NCBI GenBank assembly: GCA_916048055.1
Contig: CAJZHL010000012.1
Location: 1,240,001-1,304,000 of the forward strand
Reading direction: 5' to 3'
Length of the DNA stretch: 64,000 nt
From: Pedinophyceae sp. YPF-701
Taxonomy: Eukaryota > Chlorophyta > Pedinophyceae
Of this stretch, positions 20,975 through 31,638 are shown piece after piece (the stretch's first letter is position 1; each line of letters opens with the position of its first letter). Below the pieces are notes generated by a model. The model saw only the letters and a program-made list of their open reading frames with translations. It had not been told where the DNA came from and made no database searches. A program made the position numbers and the translations under genes.

Positions 20975-21500
20975 TCAGTCCTGGATGTACTCCTCCCCCG
21001 TCGCGAGCGCCGCCTCCGCGCGTGTGAATTCTCTTCCAAGATAGCACGCGTGGTCCAGCATTGAGCAGCGTGACACTCTCTGACGCTGTCCCCCCTCATT
21101 CTGCTCGAAGATGGCGATTTGTAGCTCCTTTGCCGTCCGCCCCCTGCGACGCCAGTGGATCATTGCCAGGGTTGGAGGTGCGCTGCAAGGTGGCGCAAAC
21201 ACTCCTAGCACGACGCCGCTTGTTCAGGACGACAGCACACCCGCATTTCGTTCCTCGCCAGGTGCATCGACTACTGCAAGGTCAGCACCTGTAAGTCTTC
21301 GAGGGCGGCCGCTTGTAACCTGGCGTGCAGGGAATCGGTTTCCCGGTGTCCGGGTCGCAGGCTACGCCCTTTTTGTTGATGACGTTCGTGTAGTGGTCCG
21401 CTACGATCTCCCCCTCGCCTGACCGGTCCACATAGATCACGAAATACCCGGCTGGATCCAGGTCGATGTGCCTCTTGGAGAACTGCAGCATCAGTGCCAA
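20975..21500 (-). CDS. DUF4346-domain protein (cyanobacterial/plastid family)
   Basis: Two exons: about 21,500-21,289 and 21,143-20,975, joined across a 145-nt GT-AG intron that restores KTYRGRTAKEL. Family landmarks: FSKRHIDLDPAGYFVIYVDR, ADHYTNVINKKGVACDPDTG, KPIPCTPGY, then GRTAKELQIAIFEQN, LDHACYLGREFTRAEAAL and the terminal TGEEYIQD. This matches DUF4346 proteins of cyanobacteria closely from end to end, including the YIQD C terminus. The function is unknown; in some archaeal and bacterial proteins the domain accompanies MtrA-like modules. A GATGCTGCAG acceptor just before FSKRH suggests a further 5' exon, where a plastid transit peptide would lie. The intron carries a copy of a dispersed repeat. 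The gene is divergent from the D27-like gene. Confidence 0.88.
21211..21263 (+). repeat. Dispersed repeat A, copy inside DUF4346 intron
   Basis: About 50 bp, matching 29,122-29,176 with few differences; the core AGCACACCCGCATTTCGTT is identical. It lies wholly inside the 145-nt intron (21,144-21,288) of the DUF4346 gene, making up over a third of it. Confidence 0.75.
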
Positions 21501-22330
21501 GAGGTGCGCGCGCTGCCTGGAAGGGGGGCAACGGCTGCGGGCACGGGTGGCGACCGGGGACTGCGTCCCAGACAGGGCTGCAGCACAACCATGTTGGATC
21601 GGCCGTCAAAACAACGCTGTCATCAACACGGGCTCGCAAACCTCGTCATCAAGGGCTTTATTCTTCCATCCACTGAAGGCGCTTTCAGGCACTGCGCAGG
21701 GCCGGATGTGCGCGTCCACGCGGCGCACAGTGGTGGGCAACCGACACCGTCGACGTCGCGTCTCCCGGAGCACCCGGCCCCTCGACCATGCGGTTGCTCT
21801 CGCTGAACGTGACACATGCATGGGTCGCACTCAAGCTAGCGGTGCTCGGTCCGAACGTGCAATGCCCGAGGCTGCAGTGCTCGTCCAGGTGAAATCGCAC
21901 GCGTCGCGATGGTAGCGTCGTAACTGGCAGGGAAATGACCCGTGCTGTCTACGCAGCACGTTCCTGTCGTCCGGACACGGGGGCGGGGCGCGTGACACGG
22001 GGTCTGACACGCGAATGGCCGCAGGACCCCAACGAGAGAGGAGGCTGACTCCTGGTGGCTGAGCACGGCGCGCGGAGCGCGCAGCCGAGTCCTTGCGCCG
22101 CCGGCATGGCTGCGCAGCGCAGTAGCAACCTGCTTGCCTCGCGATGAGGGCTTCACCACGTCCACTCGGGGCTCCATGCTCATGCACCCTAAAGCTTGGC
22201 GGACGCCGCGGGCCTGCGTGGGTGCGTGCCTCGCGGCGCGCACGCCACGAGCGCCCACGATCAGAGCAACCGTTCTCGGATGGTTGCCGACGGGCTGGCG
22301 CGTTGCGGGACCTGCGAGCGCGCGCGCGTT
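21501..22330. other. Divergent upstream region of DUF4346 and D27-like genes
   Basis: No coding feature is established. It probably contains the promoters and unlocated first exons (transit peptides) of both flanking plastid genes. Open frames here are Arg/Ala-rich and unconvincing. Confidence 0.4.
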
Positions 22331-23905
22331 CTGATGGCCAAGCAATTCTTCTGGATGGGGAGGGCCGGGAGGTCGTCTACTCCAACATGCCGTGGGACAG
22401 GGCTCTCATACGTGCCCTGAATGGGTGAGATGCGACGGGAAACGCTTGATGTGTGCGCGCGACGCGCCTCTGCGCTCTGAGTGCCCCCACCACGCACCGC
22501 GCCGCACGCGGGGCGACCAGCGTTCGTGCGTGATCCGACTGCACAATCTGGCCTGGATGGCGAGCGCCGGCCGCTCGCTCAATTAACGCGTCGGACGAGG
22601 TCGTGCGACGGCAGCACTGTTGCCCTACCATGAACCTGGCCGTGCTCCGCCTGGCCCCGTCGCAGGGGGATGTCGGCGGTCCAGGGGGACATCCGGCCTC
22701 AGGCATCGATGTGGGACTACGACGGGTTCGTTGAGCTTGCGAAGTTGCTGAAACAGTCGCACAGCGACGTTGGCCAGCAAGAGGCTGCTCTGCAGGTGCG
22801 CGTGCCTCGCTTGTCGCTGCATGATACTGCCTTCGCCCCTCACTTTCTGAGGTCTGACCGCTGAGAGCGACCCTGTCGCAGCCCTAGTTACTGCTGCGGT
22901 CCCCAGCCCGCCTCTGGGACGCGGCACTCAAGTGCACACTCCAGACCCGGGCTTGCGCGGCAGGCGTGCTGCCCGTCGCTGGTGCACGACATGATCGGGG
23001 CGACACGGCGCTCCATCGCAGACGCCCCGTGCAGAGTTTCATTCCTGCCTCACTCATGTCCGCGCCCGACTCGCGTTGCAGGTGCTCCTGTACCTGACGC
23101 CCAAGCAAATCATGTGGGTGTTCGGGGCCCTGTACCGCGCCAGTCCGGCGCAGGCGTGCGAGTTCTTCGCGTGGGGGTCTGCGATCGCCTCCGGTGCGCC
23201 CCACGTGCATGGAGACCACTGTTCAGCGCAATGCCTCGGATCCATTGAAATCGCTCGTCCGCACTGCTAACAGCACCGTGACGTGGATCGCGTCTGCAGC
23301 ATTCCTCGTCGGTCCGAGCGTGGTGGAGCAGGGGCCGGTCCACCTGGGCGCGGAGGAGGCGCGCACCGACCTATACTCCACGGTCAAGATCCGCAAGTGC
23401 AGGTGCGCGCGCCCCCCGCCCATGTCGCCGCCGCCGCAGGCCGAGGGTGTCGCGCGACGCTCCATGCGCTCCTCTCCGCGTGAGATGCAGGTTCCTCACC
23501 GAGAGCGGGGACTGCGTGGGCATGTGCACCAACATGTGCAAGATTCCTGCGCAGCGCTTCTTCGCTGAACACGTCGGAGTGCCCGTGTCAATGGAGCCCA
23601 ACTTCGAGGACGGGTCGTGCAAGATGGTCTTTGGCAAAACGCCTCCTGCCGCGGAGGTGCGGACCCGCTACATCCATCGCTCCAGCCCACCTGCCGTCAC
23701 TTGCACCCGCGCCCCTCCGCGGGCACTTCACATCGCGGGACGCTGATGCACGGGTCCATGAGCTGCGTTGTCGCAGGACGACGAGGCGCTGCAAGAGCCC
23801 TGCAAGAAGAGCAACTGCTCAGTGTACCAGGATTTTGTGTTGACAGGAAAATCGGGCCTGTGTGCTCCGTCCGGGCACCACGAGGTCGGGACACGCGCTG
23901 ACTAG
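22331..23905 (+). CDS. D27-like (DUF4033) iron protein, beta-carotene isomerase family
   Basis: Exons reconstruct the conserved body: [20 protein letters not shown] (ends about 22,424); [20 protein letters not shown] (22,666-22,795); [20 protein letters not shown] (from about 23,082); [20 protein letters not shown]; the Cys-rich core [20 protein letters not shown] followed by PAQRFF and [18 protein letters not shown]; and [18 protein letters not shown]. It stops after VGTRAD at about 23,905. The CVGMCTN.CK, PNFEDxSC and PC...C pattern is diagnostic of DWARF27 and its relatives, plastid iron proteins. One of them isomerises all-trans to 9-cis beta-carotene in strigolactone synthesis. Algal paralogues have other or unknown roles, so the substrate is not claimed. 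The N-terminal exon and transit peptide were not located. It converges with the CobW gene. Confidence 0.88.
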
Positions 23906-24142
23906 CATGATATTCGCCCGAGGAAGCAGCAGCCACTGCGACTTGCACCGGCATCGGACAACTCACACAGGCAGCGGCTTCCCTCGCAATGGGCACACCC
24001 GCGCTCAAACAGGCACTTCCGAGCGAAGTTTGTACATCTGCCACGCTCTCGGCACGGGCTGCCCAGCCGGAACCCACTGATGTGAGGAGCAGCTCGAACC
24101 TGCCCGCCCCCTCTAGTCCTGGGCAGGGAACCCGTGCAACAG

Positions 24143-26210
24143 TCAAGAGCCCTCGGCGTTCGGGGCGGCGGCCTCATCGAACCACTCTGCGTCCGCGCCG
24201 GCGAGGCATGTTTCGAAGCCCTCGCGAATGATGTCCGCTTCAAGTTCCCGGCCAATGAACACCATCCGCGAGCGCCGCGGCTCGTCCTTGCCCCAGAGCT
24301 TCCACGGAGATCCGTCGAAATACATGTGCACGCCTTGGTAGACGAACTTCTCCTCGACCCCCTGCAATCCATCGCGGTGACCTGGACGTGAAATACTGGC
24401 GCTGGTGCAAGTCGGCCGCACTGTGTGCTGTGCAAGCGTGCTCCTTGCCTTGATCGCCAGGATACCCTTCGTCCTGTAAATGTCCTCGCCCCGGTACTGT
24501 AGAAGCAGCCCGAGCCACTGGTTGACCTTGTCCAGGTCCATCTCGCCGTCGACGACGATAGACACGGATGAAACGAGCTGATCGTGCGCGTGGTCGTGCC
24601 CGTGATCGTGCCCGTGGTCGTGCGCGTGATCGTGCCCGTGATCGTGCGCGTGGTCCTCTCCACAACCCGAGCACGTCCCCTCAGGGCCTGCAAGTCCAGG
24701 GAGGAGGGGAGACAGAGTGACGCGGCAGGCCCGAGGCACATCCAGCCACCGGGGTCCAACAGCGCCCGCGCGTCGCTAGGACCTCACCGTCGTGGTCGTG
24801 CACGTGGGCGGTCCCCGACTGCTCGGCGCCGGTGTCGAACAGGCCTTCCACGCGATCCAGGTCGAATCCTCCGATCCCGAGTACAAAGTCGAGGTCCACC
24901 GCGGCCTGTGAGCTCCTCCGGATCTCCGCGACCGTGTTGATGCCGCGGATGCGCTCCTCCGCGGTCTTGATCTCCTCGGGCGTCACGAGGTCCGTCTTGT
25001 TCAGGACGAGCCTATCTGAAATACAATAGTGCACAGAAAAACAGGAACATGCATTCACCAGGGCGTGCGTTGACCAGTGAACGGGCTGCCAGGACGCAAG
25101 GAATCAACAGTGGCGCATCCGCACGCCAGACAGCAAAGTGAAGTGAAGTGCAGATGTCCAGCACACCTGCAAAGGCTATCTGCTGGACCGCCTCGTTGAT
25201 CTCGCCCTCCGCTGGCGCACGATCCAGCTGGATGCCGATGTGCTTGGCATCAACGAGGGAGACCACGCCGTCAAGTCTGCAAGCGAATGCAGGGCGGCAA
25301 TACTTGACTGGGGAACAGACCAGGGCTCGCAGGAGCGGTGCGGCTGGGGAGATGAACGCCCACCTGAGCTGCGCTGCGAGCTGTGGGTCCAGCAGAAAGG
25401 TCCCGATGACCGGCCCTGGGTCCGCAAGCCCCGTCGTCTCTATGATGATGTGGTCGAACTTGCTGCGTCGTTTGAGCAGGTCGTCCAAAGTCCGCACGAG
25501 ATCTCCTCGGACCGTGCAGCACGCACAGCCGTTGCTCAGCATGACGATCTCCTCGACGCTCTCTTCCTGCGCAGGAGCGTAGTCACTCGCACGTGCTCGG
25601 GAAGCTGCCATCGCTTTGTTGCGCAGCGGCGCGCGCGGGTACCGGCGAAGCTGGCGTGCGGGCCACAGGACGCTGCGTTCGTCGCCCTCCGCTGAGGTGG
25701 ATGCGGCAGGCCGACGAACGCAGGGCCAAGCGTCCCCCTGCACGTCGTCGTGTGTACCTGCATCGCCACCAACTCGCTGTCAATGTCCTCCTCTCCAAAC
25801 TCGTTCTCTATCACGGCAATCCTGAGGCCGTGGTCCCCGCGCAGAACATGGTTCAGCAGCGTCGTCTTCCCGGACCCCAAGAACCCCGTCAAAACAGTTA
25901 CGGGCACCCGGTCGTCAGCCAACTGTGCGTCGCCATTCGAGCTGCGGACCCGGGCCGCCGTGACCCGAGTGTTATCTCTCACGTACACGCGGCCGAGACG
26001 AGCGCGAAGGGGATCCTCGATGCCGCGCAGTGGCCAAACTCCCTGCATGTGCTGCCGCGCGTGCGATCGCGTCATCGCGCTGGCCGACCGGCGCACATTG
26101 CTCAGCCGTCGATTCCGATGCCTCTGACTCGAGATGGGAGGGGTGCAAGGTGCGCTCAAGCTTGCCCGACGAAGGCACATCTTCAGGCTGCCAGTGCCGG
26201 AGGGCGTCAC
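24143..26210 (-). CDS. CobW/ZNG1-type GTP-dependent metal chaperone
   Basis: G3E-family P-loop GTPase. Exons give [20 protein letters not shown] (Walker A), [33 protein letters not shown] (the metal-binding CxCC motif), [41 protein letters not shown] (NKxD), then the C-terminal CobW domain: [11 protein letters not shown]-like, [12 protein letters not shown] and [18 protein letters not shown]. Between them is a His/Asp repeat (about 24,585-24,655) ending HDHAHD, a likely Zn-binding linker. The last intron (24,448-24,363) is GC-AG and joins GILAIK to [13 protein letters not shown]1 proteins load Zn onto client proteins. The animal N-terminal CPELVPI motif is not visible; the leader (Met at 26,210 or 26,075) could be a transit peptide, suggesting a plastid or mitochondrial member. 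Confidence 0.92.
24585..24655 (-). repeat. 12-nt-period minisatellite coding His/Asp
   Basis: Within the CobW gene, GTGATCGTGCCC-like units repeat about six times with small changes (ATC/GTC, GCC/GCG), coding alternating His-Ala-His-Asp and His-Gly-His-Asp on the minus strand. A 12-nt period keeps frame, so the copy number may vary between strains without breaking the gene. Confidence 0.8.
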
Positions 26211-26578
26211 ACGCGGAGCTGCTTACCAAAGGTGGTGCGCACCGTCGCGCCCAGTGCACAGGAAAGTGGTGAGCGCGTCGTGCGGAAGATGACGAGTGCG
26301 CGTGCGGCACTGGCGTCATGTGCGCCTCAGCACCGCAGCGTCCCCGATGTCCGACTCACGTCGGGGATGCGCGCCCGAACGTGAGCGCGTTGCCACGACG
26401 AGGTCGCGCAGTACCGAAGGGCGATCCTACTGCGTGCGGCGACCCCGCGAAGCGACGCTGCGGGCCAAAGACTAGACCCAGGGCGCGGAAGCAAGAGCCG
26501 TGTAGCAAGATATGTGTTAGCTGCGCAATCACGGGCGGCGCCGGCCCTGGGACAGGCTGAGATCGCTCCTATTACATA
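26211..26578. other. Short divergent intergenic space
   Basis: It separates the CobW gene (-) from the unknown membrane protein (+). No motif or reading frame of note; it presumably holds both promoters. Confidence 0.5.
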
Positions 26579-29080
26579 ATGGATGCTGCCTCGCTACAGC
26601 TCGATCGATGGTTGAAGGAGCTTGGGGTCTCAGCGAGGCATGTCCAAGCGAAGCTGGAGACGTCCACGGCCGAGCTGCTGCCGATCAAGGTGAGGCGTCC
26701 AAGGCTGTCTCGAGGCGTGCTTGTACACGCTCGACGTCGACCGGACCATCCGAGCGGCGCCCGCCGCGCGTGCGGCGCCGAGCGCTGGGCGAGGAGGAAC
26801 TCTGCCTTGCCAGGTGTCGGGCAGCGGGGTGCTCCCCCGCCGTGACGATGGGGTTCGCGCCCACCACTGCCACCAGGCGGCCCCGGAAGCGATGATTGAT
26901 GCCGGCGAAGCATGTCCGCGCCTCGAAGAGCCGCTTGCGCGCGGAACTCGATCGAATTTCTGTCTCCCACGCATGCTCTAGGCCGCCCCGTTCTCTCAAA
27001 CAGCGCCGGAAGCGTTCGAATGCCACCTCATTGGCCGTCATATCCGACAACTGGCCGCCCCTTTTGCGCCGGTTCTTCGAGTCGCAGGACTCTGTGGGGC
27101 GCGTGTACTGGACTGCAGCGGGCATGCTCTTGCCCTCGCGGCAGCTTCTCGAGGGGCTTGCACGGGCACTCCGCGGCTTCATTCCGGGGCTCGAAGAGCG
27201 CCATGCAGACCTGGCGGATTCTTGCAGGGTGCGTCATCGTTCAACCTGGCTCTCTGCAAGCATTGTTGTGTGCGCGCAAACGCAGGCCGCGTCCGGCGCT
27301 CGCAGCTCACGGTGACGCCCCGACCGTCTGGATATGCAGCTCATGTCGCAGCGCGTCGTGCAGCTGCGTGACTCGGGGAGCTTGGGCGTGGGCGAGCACG
27401 CGAAGTTGATACCTCTGCTGGTGACAAGGTGCCGCGACCACTGTGGCAGGCTCGGCGCGCTCGCCATACGAGAGTGCGCGCAGCCGATGATGGAAGCGAT
27501 GAGGGACGCGCACGCGGTGTGGGCGGCGGAGGAGGATCCCTCGCTGGAGATGCTCGCGCGCTCCATCATTGAAATGTTCGAGACCGCAGTGCCCATGAAC
27601 CACAAGGTGCGCCGCCGACACGGGCGCCCGATCGACGCACACGACAGCAGGGTGGCGCCGAGGGGTCGAAAGTCTGACCGCCCCTTGTCCCTGTGCGCTG
27701 CAGGTGCGCAAGGAGTTGGGTTTCGCGGTCACTGTGCTGGAGGGCGTCCCGGTCGTTGATCGGACCTTCCCGTGGGGTGAATACGATCATCCTGATCGCT
27801 CCACGCTCGAGGAGAGACAGGAGGGTTTCGCGGAGGTGCAGCGCTTGCTGGAGAGCGTGGTCAACAGGACCTGCCACCCCGACAAGCGAGACGCTGCGAT
27901 GCCACCGCCCCAGCGCGAGCAGGCGGAGATGGTGCGTCAGCTCGTCGACGGCATGAGCAGCACGCAGGACATCATCTGGGACGTGCACAGGGCTGCGCAG
28001 GCCATGGCTGCGGCGCTGGCATTGCTCGAGGAGCACCAGTCCGAGGCTCACAAGGCGGTCAAGGCGCTCCTGAAGCAACTGGAGACGCTCGATCCCCTCG
28101 GGCACAGGAGGGACTCGGCGGCTTCGCTGGAGCCGTCGGAGGGCAGTGATGAAGAGGACCCTGTGGTGCGGAAGACCCCCCCGCCTCAGTGGGAAGCTCG
28201 CTGTGCTGCCAGGGGAGTGCACGCAACTTCCAGCCCGTGCTGCCCCATGCAGGTGGACCGACCGCCGGTGGTGTACGAGGAGAGGGCCCCGCACGACGTA
28301 GCTTCAGCGTGTGCAAAGGCGGCCTTGGCTGTGGGGCTGTCCGCGTTCATCATCGGGATCGCGCTGCTGGGATGGCAGCTGGGTGCCGGTAGAAAATTCC
28401 CCAAGGGCCCGGATTTCTCAGGCGTGCTCGGGCTGAGCAAGTCCCTGTTCGTGTTGGGAGCGACGTGCATCGTATTAGCAGGTCGGGGCACCATGCCGGC
28501 CTCGTTTGCAACTACGCACCCTCGCCGCAGCGGCGCTGATCGAGTGCGGCTCACGTGCGCTCCTGCAGGCGCCTGTACCTACTTCGCGTTCCAGTACGGC
28601 CGTGCTGACCCGGATCTCAGGCCTGACGTGAACAAGGAGGGTCGCGAGCGCGCAGCGAAGAGGACGGAGCCCGACGGTGGGCTTGATATCGAGAAGGCAG
28701 GCAGTATCGTGAAATCGCGAGGGTTGCGTCCGGAGACCCCGCCACCAGTGTTTTCAGACAACAATGCCCGGCCTGGTGGCTCGGACAGCACTGTGGATGT
28801 ACATAAGGCTGGGCCCAGAGCTGGCCTGCTCAGGGACGAGGAATGGAGGAAGCGCCCCGGGTCGCGCGAGGCCTGGCCAGCCAACACCGCGAGGCATCCC
28901 GCTGCGAAGAACCAGGCCGCGTCGGGGCTTCGGGCTGCGGCAGGACGGCAAGTGAACGGACCGGGCGGCGTGCCAGCTCAAGGCGGCGTGCCGGGCCAGG
29001 GGCGCTCGCTGACGGTCACTCAAGGAGCTGGAAAGGGGGGTGTCATGATAGAATACGAGGATCCCTTCCGGGACCTGTGA
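26579..29080 (+). CDS. Unknown protein with two C-terminal membrane helices
   Basis: Not recognised. Exon 1 (26,579-26,689) encodes SLQLDRWLKELGVSARHVQA. In-phase GT-AG junctions lead to RRKRSNATSLAVISDNWPPL and RRFFESQDSVGRVYWTAAGM, then LMSQRVVQLRDSGSLGVGEH through EMLARSIIEMFETAVPMNHK, then a long exon from VRKELGFAVTVLEG. The middle is mainly alpha-helical (MVRQLVDGMSSTQDIIWDVH; KAVKALLKQLETLDP), then acidic (EGSDEEDP). Two hydrophobic segments follow: AALAVGLSAFIIGIALLGW and SLFVLGATCIVLAG, the latter continuing ACTYFAFQYG after an intron at about 28,481-28,568. The C terminus (about 150 aa) is Gly/Pro/Lys-rich and probably disordered, ending EYEDPFRDL. The layout suggests a helical cytosolic domain tethered to a membrane by a hairpin. 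It is convergent with the Nudix gene. Confidence 0.7.
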
Positions 29081-29121
29081 TTGGCGCCGCACGGGGTACA
29101 TTCGCGCGAGTAATCATGGCA

Positions 29122-29176
29122 CGTGGCCGCCTTGATCAGGACGATAGCACACCCGCATTTCGTTTCTTGCGCGGGT
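29122..29176 (+). repeat. Dispersed repeat A, intergenic copy
   Basis: It matches the copy inside the DUF4346 intron (21,211-21,263) in the same orientation on the + strand, with the identical core AGCACACCCGCATTTCGTT. Confidence 0.75.
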
Positions 29177-29308
29177 GGTTCGCTCGTTCGTTGATGGGGG
29201 GTTGCGTTCAACAGCCCAGGGAACTTTGCAATGCTGCCGATCTACTCGCGCGCCGCATCCAGGACGCGCTTCGCGGACTCTTGTCACCATGGCACATCAT
29301 CGCGGTGA

Positions 29309-29336
29309 GGGTGCTTGTAGGTCAGCGAAGTACAAA
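29309..29336 (+). repeat. Dispersed repeat B, copy 1 (28-nt exact match)
   Basis: Twenty-eight consecutive bases are identical to 57,694-57,721; the key segment is TGTAGGTCAGCGAAGTACAA. It lies downstream of two convergent genes, as does the other copy. Confidence 0.85.
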
Positions 29337-29414
29337 CTTTGTTATCCCTCGGCCACCCAGTCACGGTCATTTCCTACGGCCCTCAGCAAGCTCGTCTGCA
29401 TGGCTGAGAGCTGT

Positions 29415-30560
29415 TCATTCCGCCCTCGCGTGCGCCATCCAGTCCTCCGGGACGTCGCCGGCTGGATCAATCATCTTCCAGACTGTGCGGCCGTGCTTGC
29501 CGACGCAAATGGCTGGCACTGGGTGCAGATGCAGCGGCTTGTCGACGAAGGCGGACTTGACGACGTCCGATATGTCCGCCCTGCAGTGCAGTGTGCGTGG
29601 CGGCGGGTGATGACAGGGAGATGCGTCTGTTGCATCCAGGTCCTGCACGACTCGCGAGCAGGGCTCCACGGGGCTCACCATCGGAAGTCCGTGTGCTCGC
29701 TTTTGTCCAGCACCGGATCGAACGAGTCCACGGCCTCCTGCAGGTCACCACGGACGAGATACCCAACTTGGGGTATGCAGGCATGTCGACGTCGCACACT
29801 GCGCGGGGGCGCGCGCGGTGCGGGTTTGAGCGTCGAGGGCGATGGCCACCGTTCGCGCACCGGCTTGACGGCACAGACGAACAGCGTGAAGTGCTTCTGC
29901 AAGCGTTTGCCCCTTCGCGTGAGTACGCTGCCGAGGACGTCGTGCTCCGGCACTGTCGACATCTCCTCACGCGCCTCACGTGCAGCAGCGGCCTCTGCGG
30001 TCTCTCCCGGATCAATGTTCCCCCCTGCGCTCATGGGAAACGCGTGTACACACTGCTGTGGGGCAGAGGGTTGTCCTTCTGTCGAATTTCTCCTGTGCCG
30101 GGCTCATTCAACCCACCTGGAACGCCCCAAGTGTTCGGGTTCCCGCTGGTGGGTGCTCTGAGAAGCAGCAGCACCTTGTTCCTCTCCTTGCAGATCAGAA
30201 GCAGGCCGGCGCCTTCCTTTTCAGGCGTCCTGCGAGTCGATTGTGATGCGTTTGTTGGTGCACATGTATGTGATGAGTCAGAGAATGCGGCGAGAAACTT
30301 GCTCGGCGCTCACCCGGTGTTGTGCTCGGGCGTGCTCTGCTCAGCACCCATATCGCCCGTGTTCCTCGCGTTGCAGGCTGCTGCAAAGGGGCTTCGGCAG
30401 TGCTGATTCGAATCGCTCTTCACTTACTTGCAGGTGGGGCCCGATTCGTGGCGTTGGAACTCTAGACGCAGCGTGAACGAGTGTAAATAGATACAGGCGT
30501 TTTTGATCTCGAAATGCTCCTCGAGGAGTGCGGCAAATTTCACCCCGAGGGCTGAGGCGC
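29415..30560 (-). CDS. Nudix hydrolase
   Basis: Exons spliced in phase give FEIKNACIYLHSFTLRLEFQ (upstream exon, donor GTAAGT), EGAGLLLICKERNKVLLLLR, SGNPNTWGVPGGNIDPGETA, then REAREEMSTVPEHDVLGSVL, HFTLFVCAVKP, FDPVLDKSEHTDFRW, and a last exon ending MIDPAGDVPEDWMAHARAE at 29,415. The Nudix box GNIDPGE-(7)-REAREE is complete in its acidic and Arg residues and spans an intron between GVPG and GN; the usual Gly after EEx is Ser here. The enzyme class hydrolyses nucleoside diphosphates linked to another group; the substrate cannot be told. The 5' end is open: LGVKFAALLEEHFEIK is the most upstream coding I can support, and a start exon probably lies between 30,560 and the RBD1 stop at 30,799. 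It is in tandem with RBD1. Confidence 0.85.
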
Positions 30561-30798
30561 CTCACAAGGTACGCGTCGCGGCTCTCGGAAGTGGTCCGAC
30601 AGTGGAGCGTCCCTCGGTGTTGCAGCAATTCGGCACACAAGGTGCCAGGCTCCCCCGGGGCCTGCCGACCATGCTTCGTCGACGTCAACGCGCCCATCAG
30701 GACGACACACAGGCGGGCAGGATGCGGCGGACTCGCCGTCTGCGCCGCGAGCGACGTCACCGTCGGCCCTCACGTGCGCGGCGCTCTGTCTCACACTT

Positions 30799-31638
30799 TC
30801 AGTCGAGCAAGTAGCCGGACAAGAACAGGACGACGAAGAAAGCGAGGGTCCCGAAGATCAGGCGGTTCTTCTCGTCCCCGGTCATGCTGTTCGTTCCGAG
30901 GCCGTACCCCTGCGAGTGGGACCACGGGGGAGGCGCATTCGAAGCAGGTCGTGAAACACACCCGTGCGCAGCCCCCGCGTCGCGCGAGGCGCATGCAGGG
31001 TGCGTACCTGGTTGACGGCGAACCCGGCCAGCTCGCGCTTGTCCACCTGCGTGCACCGACGTCGAGCGACGTTGGAAAACGGGCCCGCAACACATGTGCG
31101 GGTGTCGCAGCGAACCGTCGGGCTGCGGGCGCGGGCGGCCGCACCTGGAACGTTTGCTTCGTAGAGTTGCAGACAGGGCACACCCAGTCTTGCGGAAGGT
31201 CGTCGAACTTGGTGCCCTTCGCGACCGGGAACTCCGGGTCGCCTTGCGCCGGGTCGTACACGTACCCGCACTGCGTGCAGTCGGCCTTGCCGCTCGACAC
31301 CACCATGAACTTCTCCTGCGCCCGCAGCCTGCGATGCAACGGCCGTGCCTCCTGATTGCGGTGAGTTCTCGGCCGTGGTGGACGTCGGGCCTTGTCCGAG
31401 GTGCAGGCTTCCGCCAGCGCCGGTCGGCGGTGCTGTGCGCGCGCACGCCCCACCTGTCAGCCTCCTCCTTCTTGCGCTTCTTCTCGAGCTCCTCCAGAGA
31501 CATCAGCTCCTCATCCTGCTGCAGGTCCTTCACGAGGTCGCCCTCCTCAGCCCGCACCACCCGGCCCCGCTGCGGCGCCCGGTGCGCCCGCCGCACCCTC
31601 ACGCCAGACGGCACATTGCCGAGGACCTTGATCTGCAA
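30799..31638 (-). CDS. RBD1: RBD1-type thylakoid membrane rubredoxin
   Basis: Exons encode a Lys/Glu-rich leader ([20 protein letters not shown]), then after a GT-AG intron [20 protein letters not shown] with [25 protein letters not shown] (rubredoxin CxxC...CPxC iron site), then [11 protein letters not shown], then [20 protein letters not shown] and a C-terminal helix [14 protein letters not shown]. The linker AGFAxNQ..YGLGTNS plus a single transmembrane helix is the hallmark of the photosynthetic RBD1/RubA family, which is needed for photosystem II assembly. The acceptor CTTGCAG at about 31,630 shows that a 5' exon with the transit peptide lies upstream, probably within 31,640-32,000. The gene is in tandem with SHMT upstream and the Nudix gene downstream. 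Confidence 0.93.
   Translation of the reverse strand: MQIKVLGNVPSGVRVRRAHRAPQRGRVVRAEEGDLVKDLQQDEELMSLEELEKKRKKEEADRWGVRAHSTADRRWRKPAPRTRPDVHHGRELTAIRRHGRCIAGCGRRRSSWWCRAARPTARSAGTCTTRRKATRSSRSRRAPSSTTFRKTGCALSATLRSKRSRCGRPRPQPDGSLRHPHMCCGPVFQRRSTSVHAGGQARAGRVRRQPGTHPACASRDAGAAHGCVSRPASNAPPPWSHSQGYGLGTNSMTGDEKNRLIFGTLAFFVVLFLSGYLLD

Larger units (their letters stand above)
29081..29414. other. Convergent intergenic region carrying repeats A and B
   Basis: Between two convergent stop codons (29,080 and 29,415). It holds a copy of dispersed repeat A (29,122-29,176) and the 28-nt repeat B (29,309-29,336), about 130 bp apart. No open frame is credible here. Confidence 0.6.

Noticed and set aside
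20975-21500. Cyanobacterial contamination at the DUF4346 gene
   Set aside because: The gene has a GT-AG intron that restores frame, and a repeat family shared with another locus in the window, so it is nuclear.
26685-27182. Minus-strand frame with plausible composition
   Set aside because: It overlaps exons of the plus-strand membrane-protein gene, whose splice junctions are phase-consistent; the minus frame lacks motifs.
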